DNA of 64,000 bases from the NCBI GenBank assembly GCA_001642415.1, contig LTDK01000135.1, positions 78,730 to 142,729 of the forward strand, written 5' to 3'. The notes under the pieces are model-generated. The model was not told where the DNA came from. It did not search any database and was given only the letters and a program-made list of their open reading frames with translations. Every line of letters begins with the position of its first letter. Position 1 is the first letter of the stretch. Of this stretch, positions 1 through 9,707 are shown piece after piece. A program made the translations under genes and the position numbers. The stretch comes from Nematocida ironsii (lineage: Eukaryota; Microsporidia).

Positions 1-2216
1 CAGAAGAAAATATAATACCAACTAAAATAGTTGATGTTCCAGAGACTAAGGATGATTCAATATGGATAAAAAACTATATAATTGAAGAGTATTTATGCAA
101 TACAGTATATGCCTCATGTAAAATACCAAAGAACAAAATGGCTCTAGTAATAGGAACACAAACTCAATATGATTCAATAATTAAATTATTACTAGCAATA
201 GGAGGGTATTATGGGGAAGAGGCAGTAACACAGGGAGAGATTCTAATAAAAGATGAGAAGGGAAATTACAAAACTAGAAACCCAGAAAAGTGGTTAAAAA
301 AGGTCAATTGCACATTGACTACAGATCCTAATTTGTATAATACATTCACAGTGAAAGAAATAATTACACACATAGCTGAACTAAAGGGCAAGAAAAAGGA
401 GGTCGCCAATATATTAAATCTTCTTGACCTGGAAAAATACAAGAACCAGCGTATGCACAGCTTTAATCAATATCAAGATAAAATACTTAAAAAAGTAATG
501 CTTGCCATAGGACTTCTCCTGCAGAATGAGATTAACATATGGGAAGTGTTTAACATGGAAAATTTAGACCAGATAATTGATCTAATACAAAAGAACAATG
601 AAACAAATATAATAACTACCCAATATCCAGTATCTGATATTCTTATAGATAAGGCAGAATGGATAGTATTCATGCATAGCTCAACTGTAATATATTCAGG
701 GACAAGAGATCATCTTCTTTCTTATTTTAGAATGGCTGGGGTGCTTCGTACTAAAGACTATTCTCTACACACATTTTTTTCCACTGATCCAAATAAGAGG
801 TATAAAACAAATAGCGCTATTATGAGTATAAAAAATCTGCACAAACTAGTTGACAAGCGTATTGGGGCCTTTCCAGCAGAATCCAAGAAAAGAATGTCAA
901 ATGTTTGGTTTGTCAAGATGGGAAAACCAAATCTTTGGATTATTAAACAGCTTATGGCAAGGGCCATGCGCACGTATGGGCCAATATTTGGAATTTGGTT
1001 TTACATTGAGATGATAATATATGTAATAGTCCTTACTTGCATTGTAGGAGTTGTGCACTTTTTTGGTGCGTATGATGGAATGGGTTTAGGCCTGGAAGAT
1101 CTTGTTGGTAATAACTCCTTTGGTATACTTAATAATTTTTTGCAAGTAGTAAATGAAACAAGTGCCTTTTCTGGGATAAGACAGTATGTAAATCAGATAA
1201 TAAGCTTTCCATACACTATACATGGTTTAAATCTTTTTACGCAGTCTATCACTTTGTATAGGTTATTCTATACATTTGCAACGGCGTTTCTTGTAAAGTA
1301 CTCTTTAAAGAGCTCATATATAGAGGCATGTTTATTCGATATTAAAATAGGCCTATACAGTCCATGGAATCTTATTATTACCATTATGGTGGAGTCTCTT
1401 ATTAGAAATACTGTTATTCATTTTATATTTCAAATAATCACCTATTTCATTGTAAATAGAAGTATTCTGCAGAATCTAGCACATAATAATTTGATTAAAT
1501 ATTCAACAACTGATTATTTGATTGCTGCTTTTTGCAGCAATTTTGTGTTTTCGATGTATATCCAAATATTCAGTCTGTTTTCGTCTAGTAATATAGTTTT
1601 AAATAGCCGTTTATTCTTTGGTACAGCTATTACTTACTTGACAATAGGAATAGAAACAGGCATAATAGCATCAATTAATGATCTAAATCCGTACCAAAGA
1701 TATAGAGATTTATCAGAAACATTTACTATTCCTCTTCTAGGCAGAGTATACAGTGAAATTCAACATCGAACAAATATGCCACCTGTTGTATCTAGATGCC
1801 CTGTGTTGAGTAGATCATTTTGGTCGATAGATGGTGGCAATACTTTTTATGATAGCATATATAAGTATATATACAAATGTGGGCTTTCAGCAGTTTTTCA
1901 CGAGATTTTTTATAAATGTGCTGTGTATCGAGGATATTTTAACTCTCCTGGCCCCATACCAGATTATTCTGCATTACATGAAGCAATTCAAAGAACAAAT
2001 GACCCAGAAAAAGCAAAGAGCGCCTTGCAGAAGATATATATTATACTAAAGTATTTGCCACCGCATGAAATAATGAACCAAAATACACCGCTAGGTAATA
2101 TAACCATAACAAACATTCTATTAACTATGGCTAAATACACTATTCTACCCACTATACTTCTTTTACTAACTCTTCAACTACTGTATAGGAACATGCAGCC
2201 ACGCATAAGAAAGTAA
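1..2216 (+). CDS. ABCG-type half-transporter with degenerate nucleotide-binding domain (5' end outside window)
   Basis: The reading frame is open from base 3, so the gene starts upstream; the ATG at 138 is internal, because the residues before it align with the region before the Walker A motif of the intact paralogue at 6418-8745. The layout is that of an ABCG/White half-transporter: N-terminal nucleotide-binding domain, then a multi-helix membrane domain, ending in a short basic tail (QPRIRK, like QPKIRS in the paralogue). The ATPase motifs are gone. Counting from the ATG at 138, Walker A is GTQTQYDS (6-13, lysine replaced by aspartate), the signature is YQDKIL (112-117) in place of LSGGEQ, Walker B is WEV (135-137) in place of WDE, and the H-loop histidine is glutamine (162). 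The segment FMHSSTV-IYSG just after it is nearly identical in both proteins. The long intact frame and conserved membrane domain argue for a working pseudo-ATPase rather than a pseudogene; that is inference. Confidence 0.85.
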   Translation, partial: EENIIPTKIVDVPETKDDSIWIKNYIIEEYLCNTVYASCKIPKNKMALVIGTQTQYDSIIKLLLAIGGYYGEEAVTQGEILIKDEKGNYKTRNPEKWLKKVNCTLTTDPNLYNTFTVKEIITHIAELKGKKKEVANILNLLDLEKYKNQRMHSFNQYQDKILKKVMLAIGLLLQNEINIWEVFNMENLDQIIDLIQKNNETNIITTQYPVSDILIDKAEWIVFMHSSTVIYSGTRDHLLSYFRMAGVLRTKDYSLHTFFSTDPNKRYKTNSAIMSIKNLHKLVDKRIGAFPAESKKRMSNVWFVKMGKPNLWIIKQLMARAMRTYGPIFGIWFYIEMIIYVIVLTCIVGVVHFFGAYDGMGLGLEDLVGNNSFGILNNFLQVVNETSAFSGIRQYVNQIISFPYTIHGLNLFTQSITLYRLFYTFATAFLVKYSLKSSYIEACLFDIKIGLYSPWNLIITIMVESLIRNTVIHFIFQIITYFIVNRSILQNLAHNNLIKYSTTDYLIAAFCSNFVFSMYIQIFSLFSSSNIVLNSRLFFGTAITYLTIGIETGIIASINDLNPYQRYRDLSETFTIPLLGRVYSEIQHRTNMPPVVSRCPVLSRSFWSIDGGNTFYDSIYKYIYKCGLSAVFHEIFYKCAVYRGYFNSPGPIPDYSALHEAIQRTNDPEKAKSALQKIYIILKYLPPHEIMNQNTPLGNITITNILLTMAKYTILPTILLLLTLQLLYRNMQPRIRK

Positions 2217-3267
2217 ACAGCTGAGTTCTACCTTACCTGGTTTTATTATTCCAATTGTTACATATTATACTTCTTGTATCTAGCACCAAATTGTAAGCAG
2301 CATTTATTTTATGTTAATTTCAGCGACTTAAGCTCATCACACGCACTCCTTCTATATATATTCTGCCTATAGATGGAAGGACATACTTATAGTTGGTTTC
2401 GCAGGTTAACTATGAGAGGGGGTTGGGACTACCTCTGTAAATCCAAATATATTTCGGTTTATATCAATAAACTTAAGTGTTTATTTAATTTTATTCTTAG
2501 AAAGCGTTTTGTGTAGATTTCTTTTAGTATTTCCGGGTTATTTCTAGGGTATTTTTATTATCATATTAAACTCTATGTGATTATTCCTAATAGTACATAA
2601 AGAGTTTTTCTAGTGATTCTAATCAATCTGCTAGCTTATTTATACATCCTACACTAATGTATATATATTATTTATATAGAAAGTTGCTATAATAAAGCTG
2701 AATTTCATTTAAGAGAATTTTAATTTCTAATTAACGGTTCTATTTAAGTATAAACAATACTAGAGAATAATTATAAAAGTATATACTGCCCGAAAATATG
2801 TTCATTTTTATATACTATCCCAAAAATACTGTCCATATAGAAATATAATCAGAAAACGTATCTTTACACATAACCAATCTCACCACTGTATTTTAGTTAT
2901 AATATACACATCATACTGTAACTAATATTCATAGAATATGGCACCACTAATGCAGTTTATTCTTATTAATTACATATTCTCATTACTTTTTTATTCTTTT
3001 AATTTATGCAGTTTTCTTTTATAATATTTAGAAATCGCTCTTATTTTCTCTAACTTCTTCTCTATTTTATACTTTCAGCGCTTCTTTTATATTACTATGA
3101 TTATAGCCCAACCTTATTAAATAAAAGATATATCGCACTTAAATTGTACTATTTCCCTCTTAACAGAGAACTGTGTTAAATTAGTTATTTTTATATTTGG
3201 TGGTTTTTCTGTTATTTCTTGCTTTTTACAGAAACATACGAATAAATTTTCTTTTTAATTTTGACCC
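2217..3267. other. gene-free AT-rich interval
   Basis: No convincing coding frame on either strand. It holds two copies of the recurring CGGGTTA-type intergenic motif (2534-2540, with an extra C before it, and 2788-2794 in the opposite orientation). A GC-richer patch at 2389-2436 can form two adjacent hairpins (ATAGTT with AACTAT, then AGAGG with CCTCT). The rest is A/T-rich sequence without visible structure. Confidence 0.6.
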
Positions 3268-3624
3268 ATGGCAGGAAAGAAAGTCGATCCAAAGGCACAG
3301 CAGAAAAAGGACAAAGCACCAAAGAAAGTAGAAGCTAAAAAATGGACAAAGACCGAAAGCAAGGCTAAGCAGTTAAAGACATCCGTAATTACTCAGGACA
3401 TCTTCAACAAAATAAAGAAGGAAGTTCTTAACATGTCATTAATTACGCCAGCTACAATTGCAGCAAGAAACAACTTTGAAGTAGCACTTGCCAAGAACAT
3501 TCTGGACCAAATTGTTGAAAGTGGTGAAATAGAAATTATTGCTAAGTCATCATTCGGTAGAATATATGGCAAGAAAGAGGCCAAGGAAGTCAAAGAGATT
3601 AAGGAAGAGGCTATCTCTGCATAA
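3268..3624 (+). CDS. RPS25: 40S ribosomal protein eS25
   Basis: Small-subunit ribosomal protein of 118 residues. The first ~35 residues are very rich in lysine, as is usual for the family. The core (about 48-98) is the winged-helix part, with the family phrase LITPATIAARNN, close to LITPAVVSER in animal eS25, followed by a helix ending LDQIVESGEIEII. The short acidic/lysine tail after residue 100 looks lineage-specific. The ATG at 3268 directly follows TTTTGACCC, so a C-run abuts the start codon, as at other translation genes here. It converges with the TMA7-like gene, the stop codons lying 16 bases apart. Confidence 0.93.
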   Translation: MAGKKVDPKAQQKKDKAPKKVEAKKWTKTESKAKQLKTSVITQDIFNKIKKEVLNMSLITPATIAARNNFEVALAKNILDQIVESGEIEIIAKSSFGRIYGKKEAKEVKEIKEEAISA

Positions 3625-3640
3625 ATAATAAAATAATCAT

Positions 3641-3802
3641 TTATTTCTTCTTTTTACCTTTCAGAATGGCATCTTTCATTTCTTTTTCTAGTCTCTTTTT
3701 CTCTCTTTCCCTTTCTTGGAATTCTAAGTCATGCTCGTCTAATTCCTTGGCTGATTTTTTCGCTGCTTTTAATGGTTTCTTCTTTCCTCCCTCTCTGTTC
3801 AT
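3641..3802 (-). CDS. TMA7: TMA7-like translation machinery-associated protein, 53 residues
   Basis: Short basic protein whose start, NREGGKKKPLKAAKK, matches the conserved N-terminal block of TMA7 (yeast form RQGGKMKPLKQKKK), followed by the expected acidic turn (ELDEHDLEF, like DLDPEDIAF) and a charged helix ending in a lysine run. Yeast TMA7 has 64 residues and co-purifies with ribosomes; the molecular role is poorly defined. The start codon follows CCCCTGT, the same kind of C-rich element seen before uS15, which supports both the gene and the start. It is transcribed in the same direction as uS15 and against eS25. At 53 codons it is easily missed by length cut-offs. Confidence 0.8.
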   Translation of the reverse strand: MNREGGKKKPLKAAKKSAKELDEHDLEFQEREREKKRLEKEMKDAILKGKKKK

Positions 3803-4121
3803 ACAGGGGAACAAAATAATGAAAATATGAATAGAAACAGAAGTACGCCAGATCAGTGTATAAAGTCCTTGGATAGGGTTCTATGCGAAAATTATTGGAT
3901 ATTCATACACAAAAACACGTTACACAGCAGCATACGGCAATATACAGCCTATGGAAATTAAAGTATTAATTGCTAAGTAAAACAGAGAAGAAATAACTTT
4001 AGTTAGTTTTATTTATGTTATGTATAGAAAATTCTTATAAAGTACGTTATACCAGAAAATTATTGTGAAATAGTAATAACTAGAAGTTAAAGTGTGTACT
4101 GACTAAATAGATGGTATTTAT
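3803..4121. other. gene-free interval between TMA7-like gene and uS15
   Basis: 319 bases with no supported coding frame. The end next to the TMA7-like gene carries its C-rich start-proximal element; the other end must contain the 3' end signal of uS15. Nothing else recognisable. Confidence 0.5.
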
Positions 4122-4583
4122 TTATAGACCACTGTTTCTCTTCACGGCTGATCTGTAAGGAGGTGTCCAGTTTGCTGGAATAACCTTTCTTGTTTTGTAG
4201 TATCTAGCTAATCTGCTTATTCTTGACTCAACTAAGATTAGTCTGTACTTGGAGTCAGTGTCTCTTGTGTTTGACTCTAAGTGCTTTCTAATGCTAATAG
4301 CCTTCTTAACAAGTGCTGCTAAGTCTTCTGGTACTTGTGGGGCTAAGTTGTTCTTCATGAGGATCATAAGAAGCTTTCTTCCACTGAAGAATTTCATGTT
4401 ACCAATGTGGTACTCATCTCTGAGGATTGTTCCAATCTGGGACAGAGTAAGGCCTTTCTTGGCATATGCTACTATCTTTCCTTCTATCTCATCAATGTTT
4501 GCGTCTAACCACTCTGGACTCTCTCTAACGTATGGTGTTGTTGATCCAGAGATACCTTTTCCTTGATTGTGCATGCGACCCAT
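4122..4583 (-). CDS. RPS13: 40S ribosomal protein uS15 (yeast S13)
   Basis: Small-subunit ribosomal protein of 153 residues, the usual eukaryotic length. It begins [14 protein letters not shown] and contains [48 protein letters not shown] and VIPANW-PPYRS, all hallmark segments of eukaryotic S13/uS15, which binds the central 18S domain and takes part in a bridge to the large subunit. The ATG at 4583 is supported by the MGRMH start shared across eukaryotes. CCCCTGCAG lies about 11 bases before it. The gene diverges from the Asn/Ser-rich gene at 4641, with 57 bases between the start codons. Confidence 0.96.
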   Translation of the reverse strand: [153 protein letters not shown]

Positions 4584-4640
4584 TCTATTTTACTGCAGGG
4601 GATATAAATAATTTAAATTTATGGGAAAAGAAGAAAATAA
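4584..4640. promoter_or_regulatory. 57-base shared upstream region of uS15 and the 4641 gene
   Basis: The whole space between two divergent start codons, so it must hold the 5' control signals of both genes. On the uS15 side there is a CCCC run about 18 bases before the ATG. CCC- or GGG-like elements directly before start codons are a described feature of microsporidian genes; that this run works so here is inference. Confidence 0.5.
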
Positions 4641-5588
4641 ATGCGAATAGAAGAGAAAAGATTACTTAAGTTCTTTAAGAACAAAGACGGTATGATGGAA
4701 GCAAATGAATTAAAGCATGTAATGCGCTGTATATACAATACACTTGTGACTAAAGCAAAAGAGAAAGCAAGAAACAATAAACTAAAAGAAGGAACAATTG
4801 CCAACAAGCTCAGTAGAAAACCCGTAGAAAAAGAGCAAACCGGCCTAGAAATGCATGAAGCATCAAGTTTGCAGAGAAACATATACTACTCTCCTATGGA
4901 CAAAGCATATGCAGATGGCATAAGCAGTGGTGAAAGTAACGCGCCAAGTCCTTCTTCAGCTGACTTAGACCACGTTTCTATGGATGGAGGTCAGATATTC
5001 CAGAGCAATGCATTCAATTCTATGCATAATTCACGCGCTTCATACACTGCAGTAAATCAGCACTTTACTGGGGTTCCTACATTTAACCCAAATCCATCGT
5101 CAGGCAGGCCACAGTACAGGCCAGACAATGCAGTTGGAAATGTATCGAACGTTATGGGCGATCCAATATTCCACAGTACAAGTAATTCTACAAACAACTG
5201 CTCAGATGGCGTACAAGACTCTTTCACTGACAGAAACACTGCCATGCATGGCAATGAAGAAAGCACAAATGATCATATGGAGCACATCAATATAACAAGC
5301 CCCGGCAGCACTAATTCTATGCACTCACATACTTTAAATAGTTTTAGTGGCATGGCTAGTAATAGGAATACAGCAAATATTTTTACAAATCCAAATAATT
5401 CTGAAAATGCTAGCAGTTCTCCTGGAACAGAAATCCAAAATAATAATAATGTGATTCCAGGGGAAGAGAACTTTATGGAAGAATTTAATGAAGAAACAAA
5501 GTCGTTGTACAAATTCGCTATAAATGAAGAGACTAAAAAGGAGGTTTTAGGAGAAGTGCCATCTTTTTCTTTTAATGTTCACAGTTAA
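4641..5588 (+). CDS. unrecognised Asn/Ser-rich protein, 315 residues
   Basis: I do not recognise a family. The first ~75 residues are charged and helical (EEKRLLKFFKNKDGMMEANELKHVM, interrupted only by short polar turns) and rich in lysine. From about 85 to 280 the sequence is low complexity, dominated by Asn, Ser, Gly and Thr, with repeated short patches such as NSMHN, NSMHSH and NNSENASSS, and is probably unfolded. The last 35 residues are acidic and more ordered. No signal peptide or membrane segment. The N-terminal stretch loosely recalls an EF-hand loop, but its first position is Phe, so calcium binding is unlikely. Such composition suits a regulatory or nuclear protein, but that is a guess. 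It shares its upstream region with uS15. Confidence 0.75.
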   Translation: MRIEEKRLLKFFKNKDGMMEANELKHVMRCIYNTLVTKAKEKARNNKLKEGTIANKLSRKPVEKEQTGLEMHEASSLQRNIYYSPMDKAYADGISSGESNAPSPSSADLDHVSMDGGQIFQSNAFNSMHNSRASYTAVNQHFTGVPTFNPNPSSGRPQYRPDNAVGNVSNVMGDPIFHSTSNSTNNCSDGVQDSFTDRNTAMHGNEESTNDHMEHINITSPGSTNSMHSHTLNSFSGMASNRNTANIFTNPNNSENASSSPGTEIQNNNNVIPGEENFMEEFNEETKSLYKFAINEETKKEVLGEVPSFSFNVHS

Positions 5589-6417
5589 ACGCTCATATTT
5601 ATCTTATTGTTCATATAAGAAATAAACCCAAGATTCGTTAAATTACCCAAATAAGTAGTCTTTCCAATATATAAAGAGCAACTATATGCCACTGTATTAT
5701 CTTATTTTATTCATAGACTGCTTTAAGAATTATAAATGCCTTACTTTTATATACAATTACTAATATATATACATTATGGGATAAAGTTATAAGAAATTTG
5801 AATTATATTCTATGCTGTTAATACCCCATATATAGCTGTCTTTATACGGCTGTAATATAAATTAAGCAGACGTATGGGCAGAACATCTGACCAATTCTTA
5901 TATACAACCTCTATTGTAATTTTCCTGTTTTTGTTTAAGCTTTAACTTTTCTAATTGTTTTTAATAAACCTGTATTACATTGAATATAAAGTGAACACAT
6001 TTTGTTTTATAATATAATTTAAATTTTCTATGAACACTTTAGAATTAAACATAAAACTACCTTTTCTTTAGTAAATTATACTAAGAGCTTATCAATAGAA
6101 GCAATTAAAGCAGCCAAAAAGACTTTAACAACAGATCAAAGACATATATAATTTATATAGATAAATATATAATCTCAAGTATTTTCATTTTCTCTCTTGC
6201 AATAACCATATGCATTAAAGCACATTGTGTATACTTAAGCATACTAATATTTAACAAATTCTGGATTTTAAAGCGATTTAAGACACTAGAACATTACTGC
6301 TAATGCAGTAGATTATATTTATTATAAAGTGGTTTGGGGTCATTTATAATGTATAAACAAATATATCCAGTACATGCAATATATAAAATTATATTTATTA
6401 TACAGAATATTCTTTAT
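5589..6417. other. gene-free AT-rich interval
   Basis: About 830 bases between the convergent ends of the Asn/Ser-rich gene and the ABCG gene. No coding frame of note on either strand, no clear repeat. The part near 5830-5910 is slightly less AT-rich, but I see no foldable unit I would name. Confidence 0.5.
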
Positions 6418-8745
6418 TTAACTTCTAATTTTGGGTTGTAGTTGTCTATATCGTAGGAATATAGCAACAATTAAAAATATAATTGGTATAATTAACACAC
6501 GCATTATGCATTTTATAAGATCGAATTTGGTTACCTCTTGAATCTTTTCCATAGGCTGGAACAGTTCGTGTGCACTGAATGGATAGCTCATTCTGTCTAT
6601 ATAATTTACTTTGCTTGCGTACTCTATAAACTCTTTTTTGTTGAGATTTCTTGCAGAATCTTTAATCCTTAGCATCATGTACTTGGCCAGTGCGTCAGAA
6701 TCTGGTACTTGGTACAAACTATTTCTATATATCCTTAGTTTAGTAAGCAGTTCTTCTGTAATTCCAAATGGCCCCATTTTATAAAGGAATTTTAGAAGAC
6801 TTGTGCTCCACATTAGCATAGTGTATCTAAATCCACTTTCTCCGTTGGACTGGATTGTATCAATTAACTTGTCAATGAAGAGAGTTGGCTGCATCATGTA
6901 TATCTTCAAGTCATAAAACGGATGGTAATCTTGGTTTTGTGTCAGCGCCATATCTTCTACACTCAGCTCACCTTTAAGCAGTCCATTGATTAAATTCGCT
7001 GTTTTACTGTCTATGAATATTTCAAGTGCCTCCATCTGCTTAATTATTGTCTGCGTAAATAAGAGAATAATAAGTGCGATGTACATGTATACCTTGGAAG
7101 AGGTTGGCAAGCACTGTATTGAGAAAATATACACACCCATAAGTATAGATGTTACAATGCACACTAAAAGAACATCCGAGTAATTCGGCGGCATGATCAC
7201 TTGAATGGCGTCCTCTACAAAAGACCGATAAGCAATCATATACGAGAATACGCTAAATATAAATGCAATACACATTTTCCTGCAAATAATCTCTACAATA
7301 TGCGCGCATATAAAATCTGCAACAGTAAACTGCCCCTCTGCAATATTTATTTTGCAGAGCCTAAAGTAGTCTATATTGGTTAGATTGCAGAACAAACTGG
7401 CCATGCTTATAAACGTAATTGATCTTTCGCTTTGAAAAAATGTAATAGCACCAAATAGCCATTTTGCAGCAGCAGTTGTCTGTATGCACTCTGAAAATGT
7501 ATTTTGGTGCTCCTCAGGCATAGTACTTGTGGCAATAATGTTACTATTGAAAATGTCCAGTAGTGTATATATTGGGTCAAAAATGCTATACCTAAAAATA
7601 CTATCATTTGTGGATAAAATGCTTCTTTCGACTATGGTAAAGCCTAGCATTAAAACTATCAGGCAAAATATATAATACAAGATCTCATATGCGATAGAAG
7701 ATCCTCTAAATCCGTTGTCAAAGTATAAGGATCTAGAGAGTATTTCGTATACACGTCTAAGGCTAACGTTAAATGATTTGGCAATAAAAAGATTCCCTGA
7801 TGACTCTTCTCCTATTGACCTGGACAAAATTGTGTTTGTTAGGTTATTCAGTATTTTTATATTATTCCTGTCTATTGGGTTTTCTGGATTGTCTGCACTC
7901 AGCCGCATTAAATAGTTCACAAACATAATATTTTCCTCTTTAACTATCCCCCTCTCTTCAAAATATGCCTGCATTCTACTATATGGCCCAGAGTATACGA
8001 CAGTAGAGGAGTGCATAAAAATAACCCAGTCAAATAAATTCATTAGTTCTTCAGACGGCTGATGGATACTTACAATATTAGTGGAATTATTCTCCTTCAT
8101 AAATTTAAGAGTCTTTTTAGCTATTTCTGAGTCAAGGCCAGTAAGCGGCTCATCCCATAGGTTTAGCTCCTTCTCACTAATTATACCAATTATAGTCATA
8201 ACTCTCTTCTGCTCTCCTCCAGAAAGCTTTGAAAATAAATTGTGTCTGGTCTTAGCCACCCGAAAGTGCGTTAGTAGCTTGTCAATTACTTCTGTATCCT
8301 TTCCATAACACTTTGCAATTGAACAAAGCAAATTATAAACAGGTATTTTTTTATACTGAGTTACTTCCTGTCTATGGTAGTTTACATTTTTTATCCACTT
8401 TTCTATATCCCTTTGAACATACCCGCCATTTCTTCTTGGTGTTAAAACTTCTCCGTATGTTATATGCGATCTATTGCACCTGCCAGCTATGCTTTCAAAC
8501 AGTGTGGATTTTCCTTCTCCACTGAGGCCTATTAATGCAACAAGATTATTTCTTGGAATCTCAAATGTAACATTATGTAAAAGAGGAATGTTCTTGGCAG
8601 TTTTTCGAGTGTAGTTGTTGAATTTAAATAACGTATTTCCAGATTCAGAACAAGAATTATTAGCTTCTCGGCCCTTTCTTTTTATATTCTCTGGGGTTTT
8701 CCTACTGTGTTTCTTTGCATTTCTGTCTGTTCCACTTTCTATCAT
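6418..8745 (-). CDS. ABCG/White-family half-transporter with intact ATPase
   Basis: Membrane pump subunit of 775 residues with the reverse (ATPase first) layout of the ABCG family. After a basic, probably unfolded 45-residue start come Walker A GLSGEGKST (73-81), a Q-loop glutamine (126), the signature LSGGEQ (174-179), Walker B LNLWDE (194-199) with its glutamate, the D-loop GLD, and the H-loop histidine (228) in SIHQPSEE. A hydrophobic multi-helix domain follows from about 350, with a large hydrophilic stretch (about 590-740) before the last helix (about 748-766) and a basic tail. Half-transporters work as dimers; the substrate cannot be read from the sequence. The paralogue at 1-2216 shares the layout but has lost the ATPase residues. 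GGGAAG lies directly before the ATG, a GGG-like start element. Confidence 0.93.
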   Translation of the reverse strand: MIESGTDRNAKKHSRKTPENIKRKGREANNSCSESGNTLFKFNNYTRKTAKNIPLLHNVTFEIPRNNLVALIGLSGEGKSTLFESIAGRCNRSHITYGEVLTPRRNGGYVQRDIEKWIKNVNYHRQEVTQYKKIPVYNLLCSIAKCYGKDTEVIDKLLTHFRVAKTRHNLFSKLSGGEQKRVMTIIGIISEKELNLWDEPLTGLDSEIAKKTLKFMKENNSTNIVSIHQPSEELMNLFDWVIFMHSSTVVYSGPYSRMQAYFEERGIVKEENIMFVNYLMRLSADNPENPIDRNNIKILNNLTNTILSRSIGEESSGNLFIAKSFNVSLRRVYEILSRSLYFDNGFRGSSIAYEILYYIFCLIVLMLGFTIVERSILSTNDSIFRYSIFDPIYTLLDIFNSNIIATSTMPEEHQNTFSECIQTTAAAKWLFGAITFFQSERSITFISMASLFCNLTNIDYFRLCKINIAEGQFTVADFICAHIVEIICRKMCIAFIFSVFSYMIAYRSFVEDAIQVIMPPNYSDVLLVCIVTSILMGVYIFSIQCLPTSSKVYMYIALIILLFTQTIIKQMEALEIFIDSKTANLINGLLKGELSVEDMALTQNQDYHPFYDLKIYMMQPTLFIDKLIDTIQSNGESGFRYTMLMWSTSLLKFLYKMGPFGITEELLTKLRIYRNSLYQVPDSDALAKYMMLRIKDSARNLNKKEFIEYASKVNYIDRMSYPFSAHELFQPMEKIQEVTKFDLIKCIMRVLIIPIIFLIVAIFLRYRQLQPKIRS

Positions 8746-9707
8746 CCACTTCCCTTATAAAAACAAATATTGTACATTTTTATTCTTTCTATTATTTTGT
8801 GTATTTTATGATGGCTTTGTTATTTGGCATTGTTTGTTTATGAATTGACTGTTGCTCTAGTTAATCCTGTATGCACAGCATATACACATGCAATTCCCAA
8901 GTAAATAAATAGTGATATTGCATCAGTATATTTCAACTGTTTTTAGCTTATAATGTGGATTTATGCCTTATATATTATAATATTTTATTTTTAGTATTCA
9001 GATTTATGCATTGCATCCCAAAATTAAATAATTCAGAGTTATGCTTTTAATTTATTTCTTCTATATATAAAAATACTTAAAAATAAATTTAAACTAAACA
9101 AACAGATAAGATAGTAGAATTCAAATTATGCCTGGATTTAAACAAATTAGTTTAGTTTGTTATTAAACAATAGGAATAAATTAAAATAAATTCAGAGCAA
9201 ACCACTATTAAAATCCTGGATTAAATATGCAAACAAGCTGAAAATATAACTAGTCTAGTTGGTTACACCCTGGTACATTATTAAGACTCATTCATATTTT
9301 TATTATTCTCATCTTATATAGCTTCAATTTCCATATACAGTTCTATAAGACTTCGCAGGTATGGGCGAGGCTCCTGCATTAGGTGTGGTTCCTCTTATAT
9401 GATAGAAATCAGCATTGCTTACAGTGTGGATATATTTTTTTTCTGGCCCTGCTTATTAGAAGTTGTTGCAATGAGTCTAGAACACATTAAACAAAATAAC
9501 TAAAAAAGGCATATAAGCAAGGCAAGGACTAGATATTCAACAAAATAACTCATTTATTATACATATACATATACGTATGGTTTAGATGTTACAGCTTCTT
9601 ATGCAATATTTGGAGCTTAAAAATATTTGGCATAAATAATAGGTAGAGTGGGCAATAGGCCCGATAATTGTTACACTATGTAACATAAAAACAATTTATT
9701 ATTATTT
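8746..9707. other. gene-poor interval holding repeat copy 1
   Basis: No supported gene. It contains the first copy of a ~160 bp direct repeat (9257-9414). Elsewhere it is strongly AT-rich. A small hairpin (TTGTTAC with GTAACAT, around 9669-9687) lies just beyond the apparent C-terminal continuation of the gene at 9856. Confidence 0.5.
9257..9414 (+). repeat. direct repeat, copy 1 (~158 bp)
   Basis: This segment is closely similar to 10535-10696 in the same orientation. The longest shared stretch covers 9315-9354 and 10595-10634 with one or no mismatch; the whole pair is roughly 85 percent alike by eye. Both begin with AGTTGG and end with GATAGAAA-C-A-CA. The two copies lie on either side of the gene at 9856-10461. 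There is no coding frame shared between the copies that I trust. It may be a duplicated non-coding element, the border of a duplicated block, or a remnant of a terminal repeat. Confidence 0.75.

Noticed and set aside
4680..4720. EF-hand-like stretch in the Asn/Ser-rich protein
   Set aside because: Only the middle of the loop (KDG) fits; the first ligand position is Phe and there is no paired second hand.
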